Below, piece after piece: positions 47,752 through 58,200 of a stretch of 64,000 nucleotides of DNA. The DNA is from Planctomyces sp. (GTDB lineage Bacteria; Planctomycetota; Planctomycetia; Planctomycetales; Planctomycetaceae). How positions within the stretch are numbered: the stretch's first letter is position 1; each line of letters begins with the position of its first letter. The position numbers were made by a program, and so were the translations under genes. The stretch covers positions 1-64,000 of the forward strand of contig JAHBXW010000002.1 of the NCBI GenBank assembly GCA_019636235.1, given 5' to 3'. The notes beneath the pieces were generated by a model. The model was not told the origin of the DNA. It was given only the letters and a program-made list of their open reading frames with translations, and did no database searches.

Positions 47752-49149
47752 GTGCCCGGTGTTGCTGCGCACAGACTGCGGATTCTCTTCGTCGACGACG
47801 AGGCCCCGATTCGGCTCGTGATGAAAAACGAGCTGCCCCGGTTGGGCCACGACGTCACGATTTGCGAAGACGGCCAGGCCGCCCTGCGCGTGCTCGAAGA
47901 GCAGGCGTTCGACGCGGCGATCGTCGATCTCAAAATGCCCGGGTTGTCGGGCTGGGACGTCGTCTCGCATCTGAAGAAGACCGCCCCCGAGACGGACGTC
48001 ATCATCCACACGGGACACGGCGGGATCGACGATGCGATCCAGGCGGTCCGCGTCGGGGCGTATGATTTTCTCCGCAAGCCCTGCACGCTCGTCGAAATCG
48101 CGAACGTGCTCAGCCGCGTCGCGGAGAAGAAGCTGCTGGCAAACAAGGCGCTGGCCCTGGAAGCGCAGCTGCGATCGGTCCGCGGCGGGACGGATTTGAT
48201 CGGCGAAACGCCTTCCATGCTGAGGGTCAAGAAGCTGGTCGAGAAGATCGCGCCGACTGATTCGAGCGTGCTGATTCTCGGCGAAACGGGGACCGGCAAG
48301 GAACTCGTCGCGCGGCGGATTCACGAGCTCAGCGCCCGTTCCACGATGCCGTTCGTGGCGGTCAACTGCGGCGCGCTGCCGGAAAACCTCGTCGAAAGCG
48401 AGCTGTTCGGACACAAGAAGGGCGCCTTCACCGGCGCCGACACGCCCCGCAAGGGGCTGATCGAAGTCGCCAACGGCGGGACTTTGTTCCTCGACGAACT
48501 GGGCGAACTCGACAAGGCGATGCAGGTCAAGCTGCTGCGGTTTCTGGAGTCGGGCGAGGTGCGGCGGGTCGGCGAGAACGAGGCCTTCACCGTCGACGTG
48601 CGGATCGTCTGCGCCACGAACCGCAGCCTGCAGGACATGGTCGCGGAAGGCTCCTTCCGCGAGGACCTGTTCTTCCGCGTGAACACCTTCGAAATCCGTC
48701 TGCCTCCGCTGCGGGAGCGCAAAGACGATCTCCCCCTGCTGGCCCGGTCGCTGCTGACCCGGCACCTCAAGCGCCGCGACATTCCGGAGACCATGTTGTC
48801 TTCCGACGCCATCACGCTGCTGCGGCAGCACGAGTGGTCGGGGAACGTCCGCGAGCTGTCGAACGCGCTGGAGCACGCGGCCATTCTGTCGGATGGCAAG
48901 ACGATCCGCCCCGAAGACCTGCCGTTGAGCGTCGGGGCCCGCCGTCCGGTCGACGCCCGCCCCTTCGACGTCAGCAATTTCCCGCGGCCGATGACGCTCC
49001 GCGAGATCGAAATGGAAGTCATCCTGCAGACGCTGGAGAAGTATGAAGGGGACAAGCCCCGCACTTCCGATGAGCTGGGGATCGCACTCAAGACGCTGTA
49101 CAACAAGCTGAACGCGCACCACGCCCAGGACCAGGCGGAAGCAAGCTGA
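47752..49149 (+). CDS. NtrC-family sigma-54 response regulator (orphan)
   Basis: A 465-residue transcription activator: receiver (phospho-acceptor Asp59 in IVDLKMPG), AAA+ domain with Walker A GETGTGKE (177-184), GAFTGA (224-229) needed to contact sigma-54, ATNRSLQDM and FREDLFFRVN, then a Fis-type HTH (TSDELGIALKTLYNKL) at the end. The start is GTG at 47752, preceded by AGGAG at seven bases. No histidine kinase is adjacent, so its partner and targets are unknown. It sits between the GH32-like gene and the MoxR operon. Confidence 0.93.
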   Translation: MPGVAAHRLRILFVDDEAPIRLVMKNELPRLGHDVTICEDGQAALRVLEEQAFDAAIVDLKMPGLSGWDVVSHLKKTAPETDVIIHTGHGGIDDAIQAVRVGAYDFLRKPCTLVEIANVLSRVAEKKLLANKALALEAQLRSVRGGTDLIGETPSMLRVKKLVEKIAPTDSSVLILGETGTGKELVARRIHELSARSTMPFVAVNCGALPENLVESELFGHKKGAFTGADTPRKGLIEVANGGTLFLDELGELDKAMQVKLLRFLESGEVRRVGENEAFTVDVRIVCATNRSLQDMVAEGSFREDLFFRVNTFEIRLPPLRERKDDLPLLARSLLTRHLKRRDIPETMLSSDAITLLRQHEWSGNVRELSNALEHAAILSDGKTIRPEDLPLSVGARRPVDARPFDVSNFPRPMTLREIEMEVILQTLEKYEGDKPRTSDELGIALKTLYNKLNAHHAQDQAEAS

Positions 49150-49438
49150 CTGGTCGGGCCGCCGCAGCGGTCCGCCGCGCTGACTCTCAACGGGCCATGG
49201 CATGTCTCGACGCGCGGGCATTCACGCCGGCGCCAGTTGCTCGCAGCCGATTTTTCCGGCTTTCATTGCGCGCATGTCGCTGCTCGTTGGTTCTGCCTGA
49301 GGCGGCCGGTGGTCGCTGAGATGGATTGCGAACCGTCCGCCGCCTCCCTACCCTGATTCCAGACATTCCGGCTGGACTGTGCGCTCGTCGAGCGCTGTCC
49401 AGATCGGGAATCCCACGTTCAGGGGGGAGTCATCGGGC

Positions 49439-50461
49439 ATGCCGACTGCGACCGCGGAACGCGTCTCTCGGGAGTCGACGGAACAGACGATCCGGTTCAT
49501 CGACAACGTCCGCAGCCAGATTGGCAAAGTCGTCGTCGGACAGGACGTGGTCGTCGAGCGGCTGCTGATCGCCCTGTTCACCGGGGGCCATCTGCTGCTC
49601 CAGGGCGTGCCGGGGCTGGCGAAAACGCTGCTGGTGGCGACCCTGGCCCGAACGATCGACCTGCTGTTCGCCCGGGTGCAGTTCACGATCGACCTGCTGC
49701 CGTCGGACATTGTCGGCAGCGAGATTCTGGATCAGCGGACGAACGAGTTCCGCGTGGTGAAGGGGCCGCTGTTCACGAACCTGCTGCTGGCCGACGAGAT
49801 CAACCGCGCCGCCCCGAAGGTGCAAAGCGCCCTGCTGGAGGCGATGCAGGAGCGGAAGGTGACGATCGGCAAGGAGACGTTCAAGCTCCCCGCGCCGTTC
49901 CTGGTCATTGCCACGCAGAACCCTGTCGAGCAGAGCGGCACGTTCGAACTTCCCGAAGCGCAGCTCGACCGGTTCATGCTCTGCCACCGCCTGGACTATC
50001 CCGAGCCGGCCGAAGAGCGGGAGATTCTCAAGCGGAACCTGGCGCTCGGCGTGCGTCGCGAGGACAAGGGCGCTGTCGCCCGCACCGAGTTCGATGTGCT
50101 CGAGGAAGGCCCCGTCGGGACGACGGAAGACCTCGTGCAGGCGATGGAGTCCGTGCATCACGTGCACGTCTCCGACACGTTCGTCGACCATGTCGTCGAG
50201 CTGGTGGACCTCACGCGCAGCCATCCCCGGATCGAGCTGGGCTGCAGTCCCCGGGCGGGCATCGCGCTCACCAAGGCCTCGCGGGCGCGGGCCTTGATCC
50301 ACGGCCGGGACTATGTGATTCCCGAAGATCTGTACGCGCTCGCGGACGACGTCATGCTGCACCGGATGCGGCTGAACTACGAGGCGCTGGCGGACGGCTG
50401 CACAGGGGCGAGCGTCCTGCGCGAACTGCTGGACGAATTTGGATTCGTGACGGATCGGTGA
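49439..50461 (+). CDS. MoxR-family AAA+ ATPase
   Basis: A 340-residue AAA+ ATPase, first gene of a seven-gene operon. Walker A GVPGLAKT, Walker B LLADEINRA, sensor 1 IATQNPVEQSG, and RDYVIPEDLYALADDV in the lid. MoxR proteins act as chaperones with DUF58 and VWA proteins encoded nearby. The ATG at 49439 follows a GGGGGGAG site. It overlaps the next gene (GTGA at 50458-50461). Confidence 0.95.
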   Translation: MPTATAERVSRESTEQTIRFIDNVRSQIGKVVVGQDVVVERLLIALFTGGHLLLQGVPGLAKTLLVATLARTIDLLFARVQFTIDLLPSDIVGSEILDQRTNEFRVVKGPLFTNLLLADEINRAAPKVQSALLEAMQERKVTIGKETFKLPAPFLVIATQNPVEQSGTFELPEAQLDRFMLCHRLDYPEPAEEREILKRNLALGVRREDKGAVARTEFDVLEEGPVGTTEDLVQAMESVHHVHVSDTFVDHVVELVDLTRSHPRIELGCSPRAGIALTKASRARALIHGRDYVIPEDLYALADDVMLHRMRLNYEALADGCTGASVLRELLDEFGFVTDR

Positions 50462-51411
50462 ATCCGCGCGGGAGCCGCTTCCCTCCGGCGAAACCGGGCG
50501 GGGACTGCGGAATCTCGCGCCATGGCCGGCTGGACCGGCGGGGAGCACAGGTGGAGGGATTGCTCGACAACGCGGGCGTCATGGACTCCCGGAGGTTTCA
50601 GGTCACGCTGCGGCGTCTGGCCGACGGCTTCCTGTACGGAGTCGACCGCTCGCCGTACCTGGGGTCGGGCCTCGAATACATGCAGTCCCGGCTGTACCAG
50701 CCCGGCGACCCGGTCCGCGCGATGGACTGGCGGGTGACGGCCCGGACCGGCAAGCCGCACGTCAAGGAGTATGAAGCCACCAAGCGGATGCCCTGCCTGC
50801 TGCTGCTGGACACGTCGGCCTCGATGACGGTCGGCGCCGGGGCGACGTCCAAGTACGCGCTGGCGCTGCAGATCGCCGGCGGACTGGCGCTCGCCTGCCT
50901 GGACCGCGCCATGCCGGTCGGCGTGCTGGGAGTCGGAGATCGTGAATTCCGGATCGAGCCCAGTCTGTCCCGCGATCGCGTGATGGAATGGATGCACCGG
51001 CTGCGACAGTTCCGCTACGACGAGCAAACCCGGCTGGGCGAACGCATCAGCGACCTGGGGACGCGGCTGTCGGCCCGGTCGCTGATCGTCGTGCTGTCGG
51101 ACCTGCATGACGTCGACGCGTTGCCGTCTCTCAAACTCCTGGCGCAACGGCATGACTGCGTGGCGCTGCGGATGCGGGACCCCGCCGAACGGGGGCTGTC
51201 GGGGTCGGGCATTTTGCTGGCCCGCGAAGCCGAGACGGGCCGGCCGATGGTCGTTCGCGGAAGTCGCGTGCGCATCGACCAGGAGCGGGTCGAGCAGGCG
51301 CTCAAGCGGGCGCACATTGACGGTCTGACGATCGATACGGATCGGCCGTTCGCACATCGTCTGCGGAACTTTTTCCAGTCCCGGGACGTCTTTGGACGCG
51401 GAACGCGCTAG
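50458..51411 (+). CDS. DUF58 protein of the MoxR operon
   Basis: A protein of up to 317 residues with the DUF58 pattern: LYQPGDPVRAMDWRVTARTGKPHVKEYEA-type block (GEPVRAMDW-like), then MIDAS LLLDTSASMTV. The GTG at 50458 overlaps the MoxR stop; an ATG at 50581 gives a shorter protein that fits the usual DUF58 start less or better depending on the homolog. The start is thus uncertain. It is coupled to MoxR, and its partner VWA genes follow. Confidence 0.85.
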   Translation: MNPRGSRFPPAKPGGDCGISRHGRLDRRGAQVEGLLDNAGVMDSRRFQVTLRRLADGFLYGVDRSPYLGSGLEYMQSRLYQPGDPVRAMDWRVTARTGKPHVKEYEATKRMPCLLLLDTSASMTVGAGATSKYALALQIAGGLALACLDRAMPVGVLGVGDREFRIEPSLSRDRVMEWMHRLRQFRYDEQTRLGERISDLGTRLSARSLIVVLSDLHDVDALPSLKLLAQRHDCVALRMRDPAERGLSGSGILLAREAETGRPMVVRGSRVRIDQERVEQALKRAHIDGLTIDTDRPFAHRLRNFFQSRDVFGRGTR

Positions 51412-51419
51412 GGAGGCCC

Positions 51420-52319
51420 ATGCACCGCCAGCCGCACATCCTCGAACCCGCCCCCGCCCCCGCCCGGCGCGGCGTGCGGACGCTGCTGCCGCTGGCGGCC
51501 CTGATCGTTGCGGCGGGCGCGCATGCGGCCCTCGCCCCGGAGGCCGTCTCGGCGGAACCGGTCGAGGCGGTCAGCGTGGGCCTGCCGGAGCGAATCGAGC
51601 AGATTGTGCTGCCCGGGCCGGAACTGGTTCCCATTCCGCTGACCGACGCGACGCCCGTCGTGATCCGGATCGATCGGGTCGACCCGCATGGCACAGCGCT
51701 GCGCTACGACCTCGTCTACTACGGCGTCGAGCCTGGCGAATACGACCTCGCGAAGTATCTGCAGCGGAAGGATGGCGCCCCTGCGGAGGGGCTGCCGGAG
51801 ATCCCCGTGCGGATCAGCAGCCTGCTGCCGGCGGGGCAGATCGAGCCGACGGCGTTGCAGTTCCGTCGTCTCCCCTGGCTGGGGGGCTACCGGGCGCTGA
51901 TGGTCGTCGTTGGCGTGTTGTGGCTGGCCGGGCTGGTCTGGCTGCTGAAGCCGCGTCGCCGCGCGGTCGTGACGAATGTGGAGGACGTCGAGGAAGAGCC
52001 AGTGTCGCTGGCGGAGAGGCTGCGGCCGCTGGTCACCGATGCGATGACCGGCCGGCTGCCAAAGGAAAAGCTCGCCGAGCTCGAGCGGGCGCTAGTCGTC
52101 TGCTGGCGGCGGCGGCTGGGCCTGCAGGACGCGACGCCGGCCGAAGCGATCGCCAAGCTGCGCCAGCATCCTGACGCCAGCCCATTGATGACTCAACTTG
52201 AAGTCTGGCTGCATCGTCCGCCGACGGCGGATGCCGTGGATGTGAATGAACTGCTCAAGCCGTATCAGAACATCGCCGCGCATGAACTGGGGCCGGCGCT
52301 CCAGGAAACCCGCCGCTGA
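51420..52319 (+). CDS. Single-span periplasmic protein of the MoxR operon (BatD-like position)
   Basis: A 299-residue protein with an N-terminal signal segment (LLPLAALIVAAGAHA), a soluble beta-rich periplasmic part, one membrane helix (ALMVVVGVLWLAGLVWLL, about 160-178) and an acidic cytoplasmic tail. The order after MoxR and DUF58 matches that of BatD-like or DUF4381 proteins, but sequence similarity is not clear. The ATG at 51420 follows GGGAGG. Confidence 0.7.
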   Translation: MHRQPHILEPAPAPARRGVRTLLPLAALIVAAGAHAALAPEAVSAEPVEAVSVGLPERIEQIVLPGPELVPIPLTDATPVVIRIDRVDPHGTALRYDLVYYGVEPGEYDLAKYLQRKDGAPAEGLPEIPVRISSLLPAGQIEPTALQFRRLPWLGGYRALMVVVGVLWLAGLVWLLKPRRRAVVTNVEDVEEEPVSLAERLRPLVTDAMTGRLPKEKLAELERALVVCWRRRLGLQDATPAEAIAKLRQHPDASPLMTQLEVWLHRPPTADAVDVNELLKPYQNIAAHELGPALQETRR

Positions 52320-52342
52320 CCCGCCAGGAGCAGACGTTTTCC

Positions 52343-53269
52343 GTGTCCACGTTTCTGCCATTCACCCGCCCCTTGCTGCTGGTGCTGCTGGCCCTGCCCG
52401 TGTGGCTGCTGATCCGCACCTGGCGTCGGAACGAAAGCCGGCTGGTGCTGCCCTTCGATCACGGCGGGTTGCGCGGCAGCCGGTTTTTGTCGGCGCTGGT
52501 GCGCATGGCTGAATGCCTGCCGGCGCTGCTGCTGGCGGTGGCCATCTGCCTGATCGCAGGGCCGCAGCAACTGGGAAGTCCGCAATCGCGGCGGAAGGTG
52601 ACGAACATCGAGTTCTGCGTGGACGTCTCAGGCAGCATGACGGCGTCGTTCGGCGAAGGAAACCGGTATGACGCGGCGATGGCGGCAATCAACCAGTTCG
52701 TCGAGTATCGCGAAGGGGATGCGTTCGGACTGACGTTCTTCGGGAACAGCTTTCTGCACTGGACGCCGCTGACGACGGACGTCTCGGCGATCAAGTGCGC
52801 CGCTCCCTTCATGAGTCCCACGCGGGCCATTCCGGGGTTTGGAGGGACGGAGATCGCCAAGGCCGTGCTGGCCTGCCGGCGGGTGCTGGTCGAGCGCGAG
52901 GATGGGGACCGGATGATCGTGCTGGTCTCCGACGGCTACAGTTCGGATCTGATGGGCAACCGCAGCCAGGAGATCGCCCGCGAGTTGAAGAATGAGCGGA
53001 TCGTGCTGCACGCGATTCACATCGCCGAAGGGGATGTGCCTCCGGACGTGATCAACCTGGCGCGGCTGACCGGGGGCGAGGTGTACGGAGTCAACGACCC
53101 CTTCGCGCTGGAAGCGGTGTTTCAATCCATTGACCGGATGCAGCAGACGCAGCAGGTGCAACTGGCGCCGGACGCGTTTGACGACTTCCGGCCTTACTGT
53201 CTGGCGGGGCTGGTCCTGTTGAGCCTGTCGACATTGTGTTCCCTGGGGGCGAGGTACACGCCGTGGTAG
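52343..53269 (+). CDS. BatA-like VWA membrane protein
   Basis: A 308-residue protein with two N-terminal membrane segments (about 10-27 and 52-70), a VWA domain with complete MIDAS DVSGSMT, TDVSAIKCA and VSDGYSSDLMG, and a C-terminal membrane helix (GLVLLSLSTLCSLG). The start is GTG at 52343 with a weak site. It overlaps the next VWA gene by seven bases. Confidence 0.88.
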   Translation: MSTFLPFTRPLLLVLLALPVWLLIRTWRRNESRLVLPFDHGGLRGSRFLSALVRMAECLPALLLAVAICLIAGPQQLGSPQSRRKVTNIEFCVDVSGSMTASFGEGNRYDAAMAAINQFVEYREGDAFGLTFFGNSFLHWTPLTTDVSAIKCAAPFMSPTRAIPGFGGTEIAKAVLACRRVLVEREDGDRMIVLVSDGYSSDLMGNRSQEIARELKNERIVLHAIHIAEGDVPPDVINLARLTGGEVYGVNDPFALEAVFQSIDRMQQTQQVQLAPDAFDDFRPYCLAGLVLLSLSTLCSLGARYTPW

Positions 53270-54309
53270 CCGTGGCGGCGATGGCGATCGTCGTGGTGCT
53301 GGCGGCGGCCGGCGAGGCCCTGCATGCGCGCCGGGTGTCGCGCGTGGCGGGACTGGCGTTTGGTCCGCGCGGCCGACCAGCGGGCTGGGCGCGATGGTCG
53401 GGAGGCCTGCGCGTGGCGGCGCTGGGCGGGCTGGCCTGGGGACTCACGACCCTGCTGTTCGTCGATCCCAAGCTGCATCGCGGCGGCGATGAGATCCCGG
53501 ACCGTGAGAAGAAACACCTGATCGTGGTGCTGGACGTTTCGCCCAGCATGCGGTTGGCGGACGCGGGGCCGGAGGGGAAGCAGTCCCGGATGCACCGGGC
53601 GCGGGACGTCCTGGATTCGATGTTCGCGCGGGTCGGCATTCGCCAGTACCTGATTTCCGTGGTCGCGACGTACAACGGAGCGATTCCGGTGGTTGAGCGC
53701 AGCCGCGATCCGGAGGTCCTCCGGAATGCGATGAGCGACCTGCCGATGCACTACGCGTTTCCGCGCGGCGGGACGGAGCTGTTCGCCGGCATCGAGCATG
53801 CCGCGCAGATCGCCAAGCCGCTGCTGCCGGGAACGGCGACGCTGCTGATCGTGACCGATGGAGACACGGTGCCGGCATCAGGGATGCCGCGGCTGCCGCC
53901 GTCGATCGCGCACAAGGTCGTCATCGGCGTCGGCAATCCGCGACAGGGAACTCTGATTTCCGGTCGGCACTCGCGGCAGGAGGCGTCGATCCTGAGACAG
54001 ATCGCGATTCGGCTGGGCGGCGTGTATCATGATGGGAATGAGAAGCACGTGAGTTCCGACGTCATCCAGGCGATCAGCCAGTCGGGCGGGGCTGAAGATC
54101 TGAGCCGGTTGACGCTTCGGGAATATGCCTTGATCGCCAGCGCGCTGGGGGCGTTCGTGTTCGCCCTGCTGCCGTTGGCGCTGCAGCGGTTTGGGACGCG
54201 ATGGGCGCCGGGAGTTTCGCTGCCGGGGGCGGACGCCGCCCTGGGCCGCGCTCCGCCGCGGCGATCGCGACGCCGGCGTCGGTCGCCGGAGCCAGTCGGT
54301 TCCGGATGA
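53263..54309 (+). CDS. Second VWA membrane protein of the MoxR operon
   Basis: A 348-residue VWA protein with two N-terminal membrane segments (about 4-18 and 48-63), MIDAS DVSPSM with TDGDTVP near 210, and a C-terminal membrane helix (about 292-308). The start GTG at 53263 overlaps the stop of the previous gene and has GAGG upstream; another GTG at 53236 is possible. The tail is rich in Arg and Pro. It follows the BatA-like gene and precedes the Cys-rich protein. Confidence 0.82.
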   Translation: MVAVAAMAIVVVLAAAGEALHARRVSRVAGLAFGPRGRPAGWARWSGGLRVAALGGLAWGLTTLLFVDPKLHRGGDEIPDREKKHLIVVLDVSPSMRLADAGPEGKQSRMHRARDVLDSMFARVGIRQYLISVVATYNGAIPVVERSRDPEVLRNAMSDLPMHYAFPRGGTELFAGIEHAAQIAKPLLPGTATLLIVTDGDTVPASGMPRLPPSIAHKVVIGVGNPRQGTLISGRHSRQEASILRQIAIRLGGVYHDGNEKHVSSDVIQAISQSGGAEDLSRLTLREYALIASALGAFVFALLPLALQRFGTRWAPGVSLPGADAALGRAPPRRSRRRRRSPEPVGSG

Positions 54310-54382
54310 ACTCGCCGCGAAATGGTCAATCGGGCCGTGCCGCGAGGTCCGGCGGTTTCCAACCTCTCACCGGGAGGCGGTC

Positions 54383-55111
54383 ATGCGTGGAATGCTGCTC
54401 GCAATCTGGGTGCTCGTGCCGGTGTTCGCCGGGGCTTATCACTATGGTCCGGGCCAGGAGCGACTGAAGCTCGATGCGGCTCAGGGGGCCCTGTCGTCCG
54501 CGCGGGCCGCAGTCGCCGCGGGGCAGCACGCCCAGGCGGTGAAGCTGTTTTCGCGGGCTCTGGAAGAACTCCCGCCCGAGCGCGTGCAGGCGGCCCGCCG
54601 GATTCAGGTCGAACGCGCGAAGTCGCAGTTGCTGGCGAAGCAATTGCCCGCGGCGTTCGACGAACTGGCGCTGCTCGTTCCCGAACTGCAGGCGGACGCC
54701 TCGACCGATCCGGCCCTGCTGGCCGAAGCCCGCGAGACGCTGGCCAACGCCCGGTACTACCTGACGTGGCTGATGCGGCTGGAAGGCGAGCCGCGCAGCG
54801 AATGGGAGCCGGAAATCGAGGCGTCCCGGCAGACGTTCCGGTTGCTTGCCGAGGAGGCGACGGATCCGGCCGTTCGCGAGCGGCATCAGAAGGATCTCGA
54901 ATCGGCCATCCGCCTGGCCCGCATGGACCTCAGCGAACTGCAGGCGCTGCCGCTGCCCAGCCAGTGCAAAGGCTGCTGCAGCGGCGAATGCCAATGCAAA
55001 GGGGGCAAGGGCAAGGGGAAGAAGCCGGGCATCTCGCAGAACAAGCCGCGGTCGGACGAGTTCGCCCGCGGCGCCAGCTCCGGTCCCCCGCCGGACGACG
55101 GCGGACACTGA
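54383..55111 (+). CDS. Exported TPR-like protein with a Cys-rich tail
   Basis: A 242-residue protein with a short hydrophobic N-terminal signal or anchor (LLAIWVLVPVFAGAY), helical repeats (about 35-185, TPR-like), then a Cys-rich segment QCKGCCSGECQCKGGKGKGK (about 197-216) followed by a polar tail. Six cysteines in a CX2CCX3CXC pattern hint at metal binding or disulfide linkage, but no family is recognised. The ATG follows GGGAGGCGGTC. It belongs to the MoxR operon by position. Confidence 0.75.
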   Translation: MRGMLLAIWVLVPVFAGAYHYGPGQERLKLDAAQGALSSARAAVAAGQHAQAVKLFSRALEELPPERVQAARRIQVERAKSQLLAKQLPAAFDELALLVPELQADASTDPALLAEARETLANARYYLTWLMRLEGEPRSEWEPEIEASRQTFRLLAEEATDPAVRERHQKDLESAIRLARMDLSELQALPLPSQCKGCCSGECQCKGGKGKGKKPGISQNKPRSDEFARGASSGPPPDDGGH

Positions 55112-55240
55112 GGCCCGGGGACTTCGGATGCCGCCAGTCGGACTGCGCGGCCGAATCGAGGAGTCCGGCGGGCGGTGCAGCGGATGGTTTGAGAGCGTGG
55201 CCAATCGGCCGGCAGCAGGCACTTCGGAAGGGTCATTGTG

Positions 55241-58200
55241 ATGAATCGCAGCGTGGTCGGATGGGCGATGGCGTGCGCCTCGGCAATGGCGACGGGGCGC
55301 GCGGAGGCGCAGACGGTTCCCGTGACAACCGTTGTGACCCAGGCGCCGAGTTCCGGCCACGCAGCGGTGCGGATGGTCACGTCCGCGCCGAGCCGAAGTC
55401 CCGCGACGGCTGTGGAGCAGGCGGCCGCTGCCGCCAGCGAGGCATCCGCCGCCGCCGAGGCGACTCCCTCGCCGCGACTGCAACTGCTCAGCCAGTTGCA
55501 GTACGACCGCCGCCCGTCGTCGATCCTCAAGGAATGGGCGTTGCCGGAACCGGGGGCCGCCGGGGCCGCGGACCGTCCGCCCGCGCCCCCCCTGCCGGTC
55601 CTGCCAGGCCCCGATGGAACGCCGGCCGCGGTCGACCCGGCCGTGGTGGAACTGGAGCTCAAAATCCTGCAGCGGCATGTGACGCTCGGCCGCTGGGACG
55701 CCGTGAAGCGGCACTTCGCGCGGCTGACGGCCGACGACGGCCGCGCGGCTTATACGCAAATGCTGCGCTCGCTGGCGATCGGCCCCATGGACCCGCAGTC
55801 GCAGCAGCGTCGCAATGAAGGCATCCCGATCGAACAGAACCTGATCGATCTCGACGATCTGATCAGCATCGTCGCGGCCTGTCCGGTCGAGCGCGACCGC
55901 GCGATCGTCCAGCAGGCGGCGCCGCTGGCCCGGCTGATGCTGCAGTCCGGAGTGCTGGCCGACACGCTGGTCGCGCGGCTGACGGAGGAGTCAGCCCGGG
56001 AGGAGTCGGAGCGAGTCTTCGATCTCCGGAAGTCCGGGTGGCTGCTGAACGCCGCCAACCTCAACGCGAATCTGGAGGCATTTCTGCCGGACTTCGAAAC
56101 GCTGCTGGAGGACCAGGACGCCGAAGGGCTGATCCTGTACTCGCAGTGCCAGTCGGCGAAGTTCCAGCAGGACGGCAAGCCGGAAACTCTGGAGCGCGCG
56201 TTTCAAAGCGCTCAGCCGGTCGTCGCCTTCGAGAAAGTCTCGCAGGAGCATCGCGATCAGGCGCTGCAGATCGCGATCAGTCTTGTGCCGCGCGTCCGCA
56301 AAGACCTCGGACACGCGTGGCTGGAGTCGACGTTCGCAGGGGATCCGCAATTCGGCATGAAGGTGCTGTCCGGCCTCGGCGCCAGCGCGGCGTCCGGCCT
56401 GCAGACGCATCCGCAGAGTCCGTCGGACCGCCTGCAGCAGCTTCGAATTCAGAAGACCGTCGTGGAGTCGCTGCTGGAGAAGCAACCCGAGCGGGCGGCG
56501 GAATGGGCGCCGATGATCCGCATTCTCGCCGTTGTGTGGTTGAAGGAAGGGGAGACGTCGAGAACTCTGGACCGCTCGACGTCCTATGGCCCGCAGATGC
56601 GCCGCGACATCTACGGCAACTTCTTCTACTTCAACGACGATGACGGCATGGGCATGTCCATGGCCCAGCAGCAGCGCGGGGTCCAGCCCATCACGACCGC
56701 GGAGGTCATCGATGTCGCGCCCAGCCCGGCCTGGATCACGAAGGTCGACGTCGAGCTGCAGCCGAAGTTCAACGCCCTGATGGCGCAATTGCTGTTGAAG
56801 GTTCAGGAGGAGGAGCGGGCCTTTCCGCTGATCGAGCAGCTCGCCGCTTCGCACCCGGACCTGGCCCGGGACCTGACGAACGAGTTCCTCCGCGTGTGGA
56901 CGCGGAATCACGACCCGAACGCCGCGTCGGCCTCGCGGTACACGAATTCGTACATGTACATGTACGGATACGAGCAGCGGGCCGCCGCCATTCCGCTGAC
57001 GCGATCCAAGCAGGAACGGAATCTTCGCGAGCTGGCGGCCTGGATACCGCGAATTCGCGCGCTGCCGATTTCGAAGATCGATGAGTCGCTGTTCGCCAAG
57101 GCCTTCACCACCTGCCATTCCTCGGCCGAGGTGTACCGCATCGAGGCCATCGAGGAGGTGTTCGGGTCGCTGAACGACATGGATCCCGCGATCCTCGCCC
57201 AGCTCGTACAGCAGATGCGGTCCAACCTGCAGACGATCTGGCGGATGCCGGCCCAGCAGGATCAGGCGAAGACCCAGCGAAAGCAGAAGGACATCGAGGC
57301 GGAAGTCGTCCGCGGCTACGGCGTGGCCCGCAAGGTCATCGAGGGTGCGATCGCCAGCCATCCCGAGGACTGGCGACTGGCGCTGGCCCGGGCCTGCGTC
57401 GTGCTCGACGAACTCAACTACCGCAACGAACTGCATCCCAGCGCCGAATTCAGCGAACGGCGGGCCGAGGCGATCGGCGCGTTCCGCGCCGCGGCGGAGC
57501 TGTACGCGAAGCAGGTTCCCGCGCTGTCGGAGGACGAACAGTCGGCGGCGCCGTACGAGCACTGGTTCTACGCGTCGCTGGGAGCCAGCGACCTGGGGCT
57601 GATCGACCACCGCTCGACGCCCGATCTGCGTCAGCCGCCGCTGATCCGCGAGGCGCTCCTGGCGCTGCCGGGCGAGTCCGCGGAGAAGCACATCGGCAAG
57701 TTCGCCAACGCGCTGTTCACGCGCATGGGATCGATCAAGCCGGCCTGCAAGTACACGTACCTCAAATCAGGTTTCGAAATCGTCGGCGACGCCAAGCAGG
57801 CCGTCGAGGCCCGCAAAGTGTTCGACTATTACAACGACCTCGTTTCGGAAATCCGGCTGGTGGCGCGGATCGACGGCTCCGCCCGCGTCGGCAGCCAGGA
57901 ATCGTTCGGCGTGTTTATCGATCTCGTCCATACCCCGGAGATCGAGCGGGAGGCGGGCGGGTTCGCCAAATACACGCAGAACCAGAACACAATGTCGTAC
58001 GCCTACAATTACGGGCGGCCGCTGGAGAACTACCGCGACAAGTTCGAGGAAGCGGCCCGCGCGGCACTCGCGGAACACTTCGACGTGCAGTCGGTGACGT
58101 TCCAGGACAAGGACGTCAACGCCCGCGCCACCGATCAGCCCGGCTGGCGGCGCACGCCCTACGCCTACCTGTTGCTCAAAGCCCGCGGCCCGCAGGTCGA

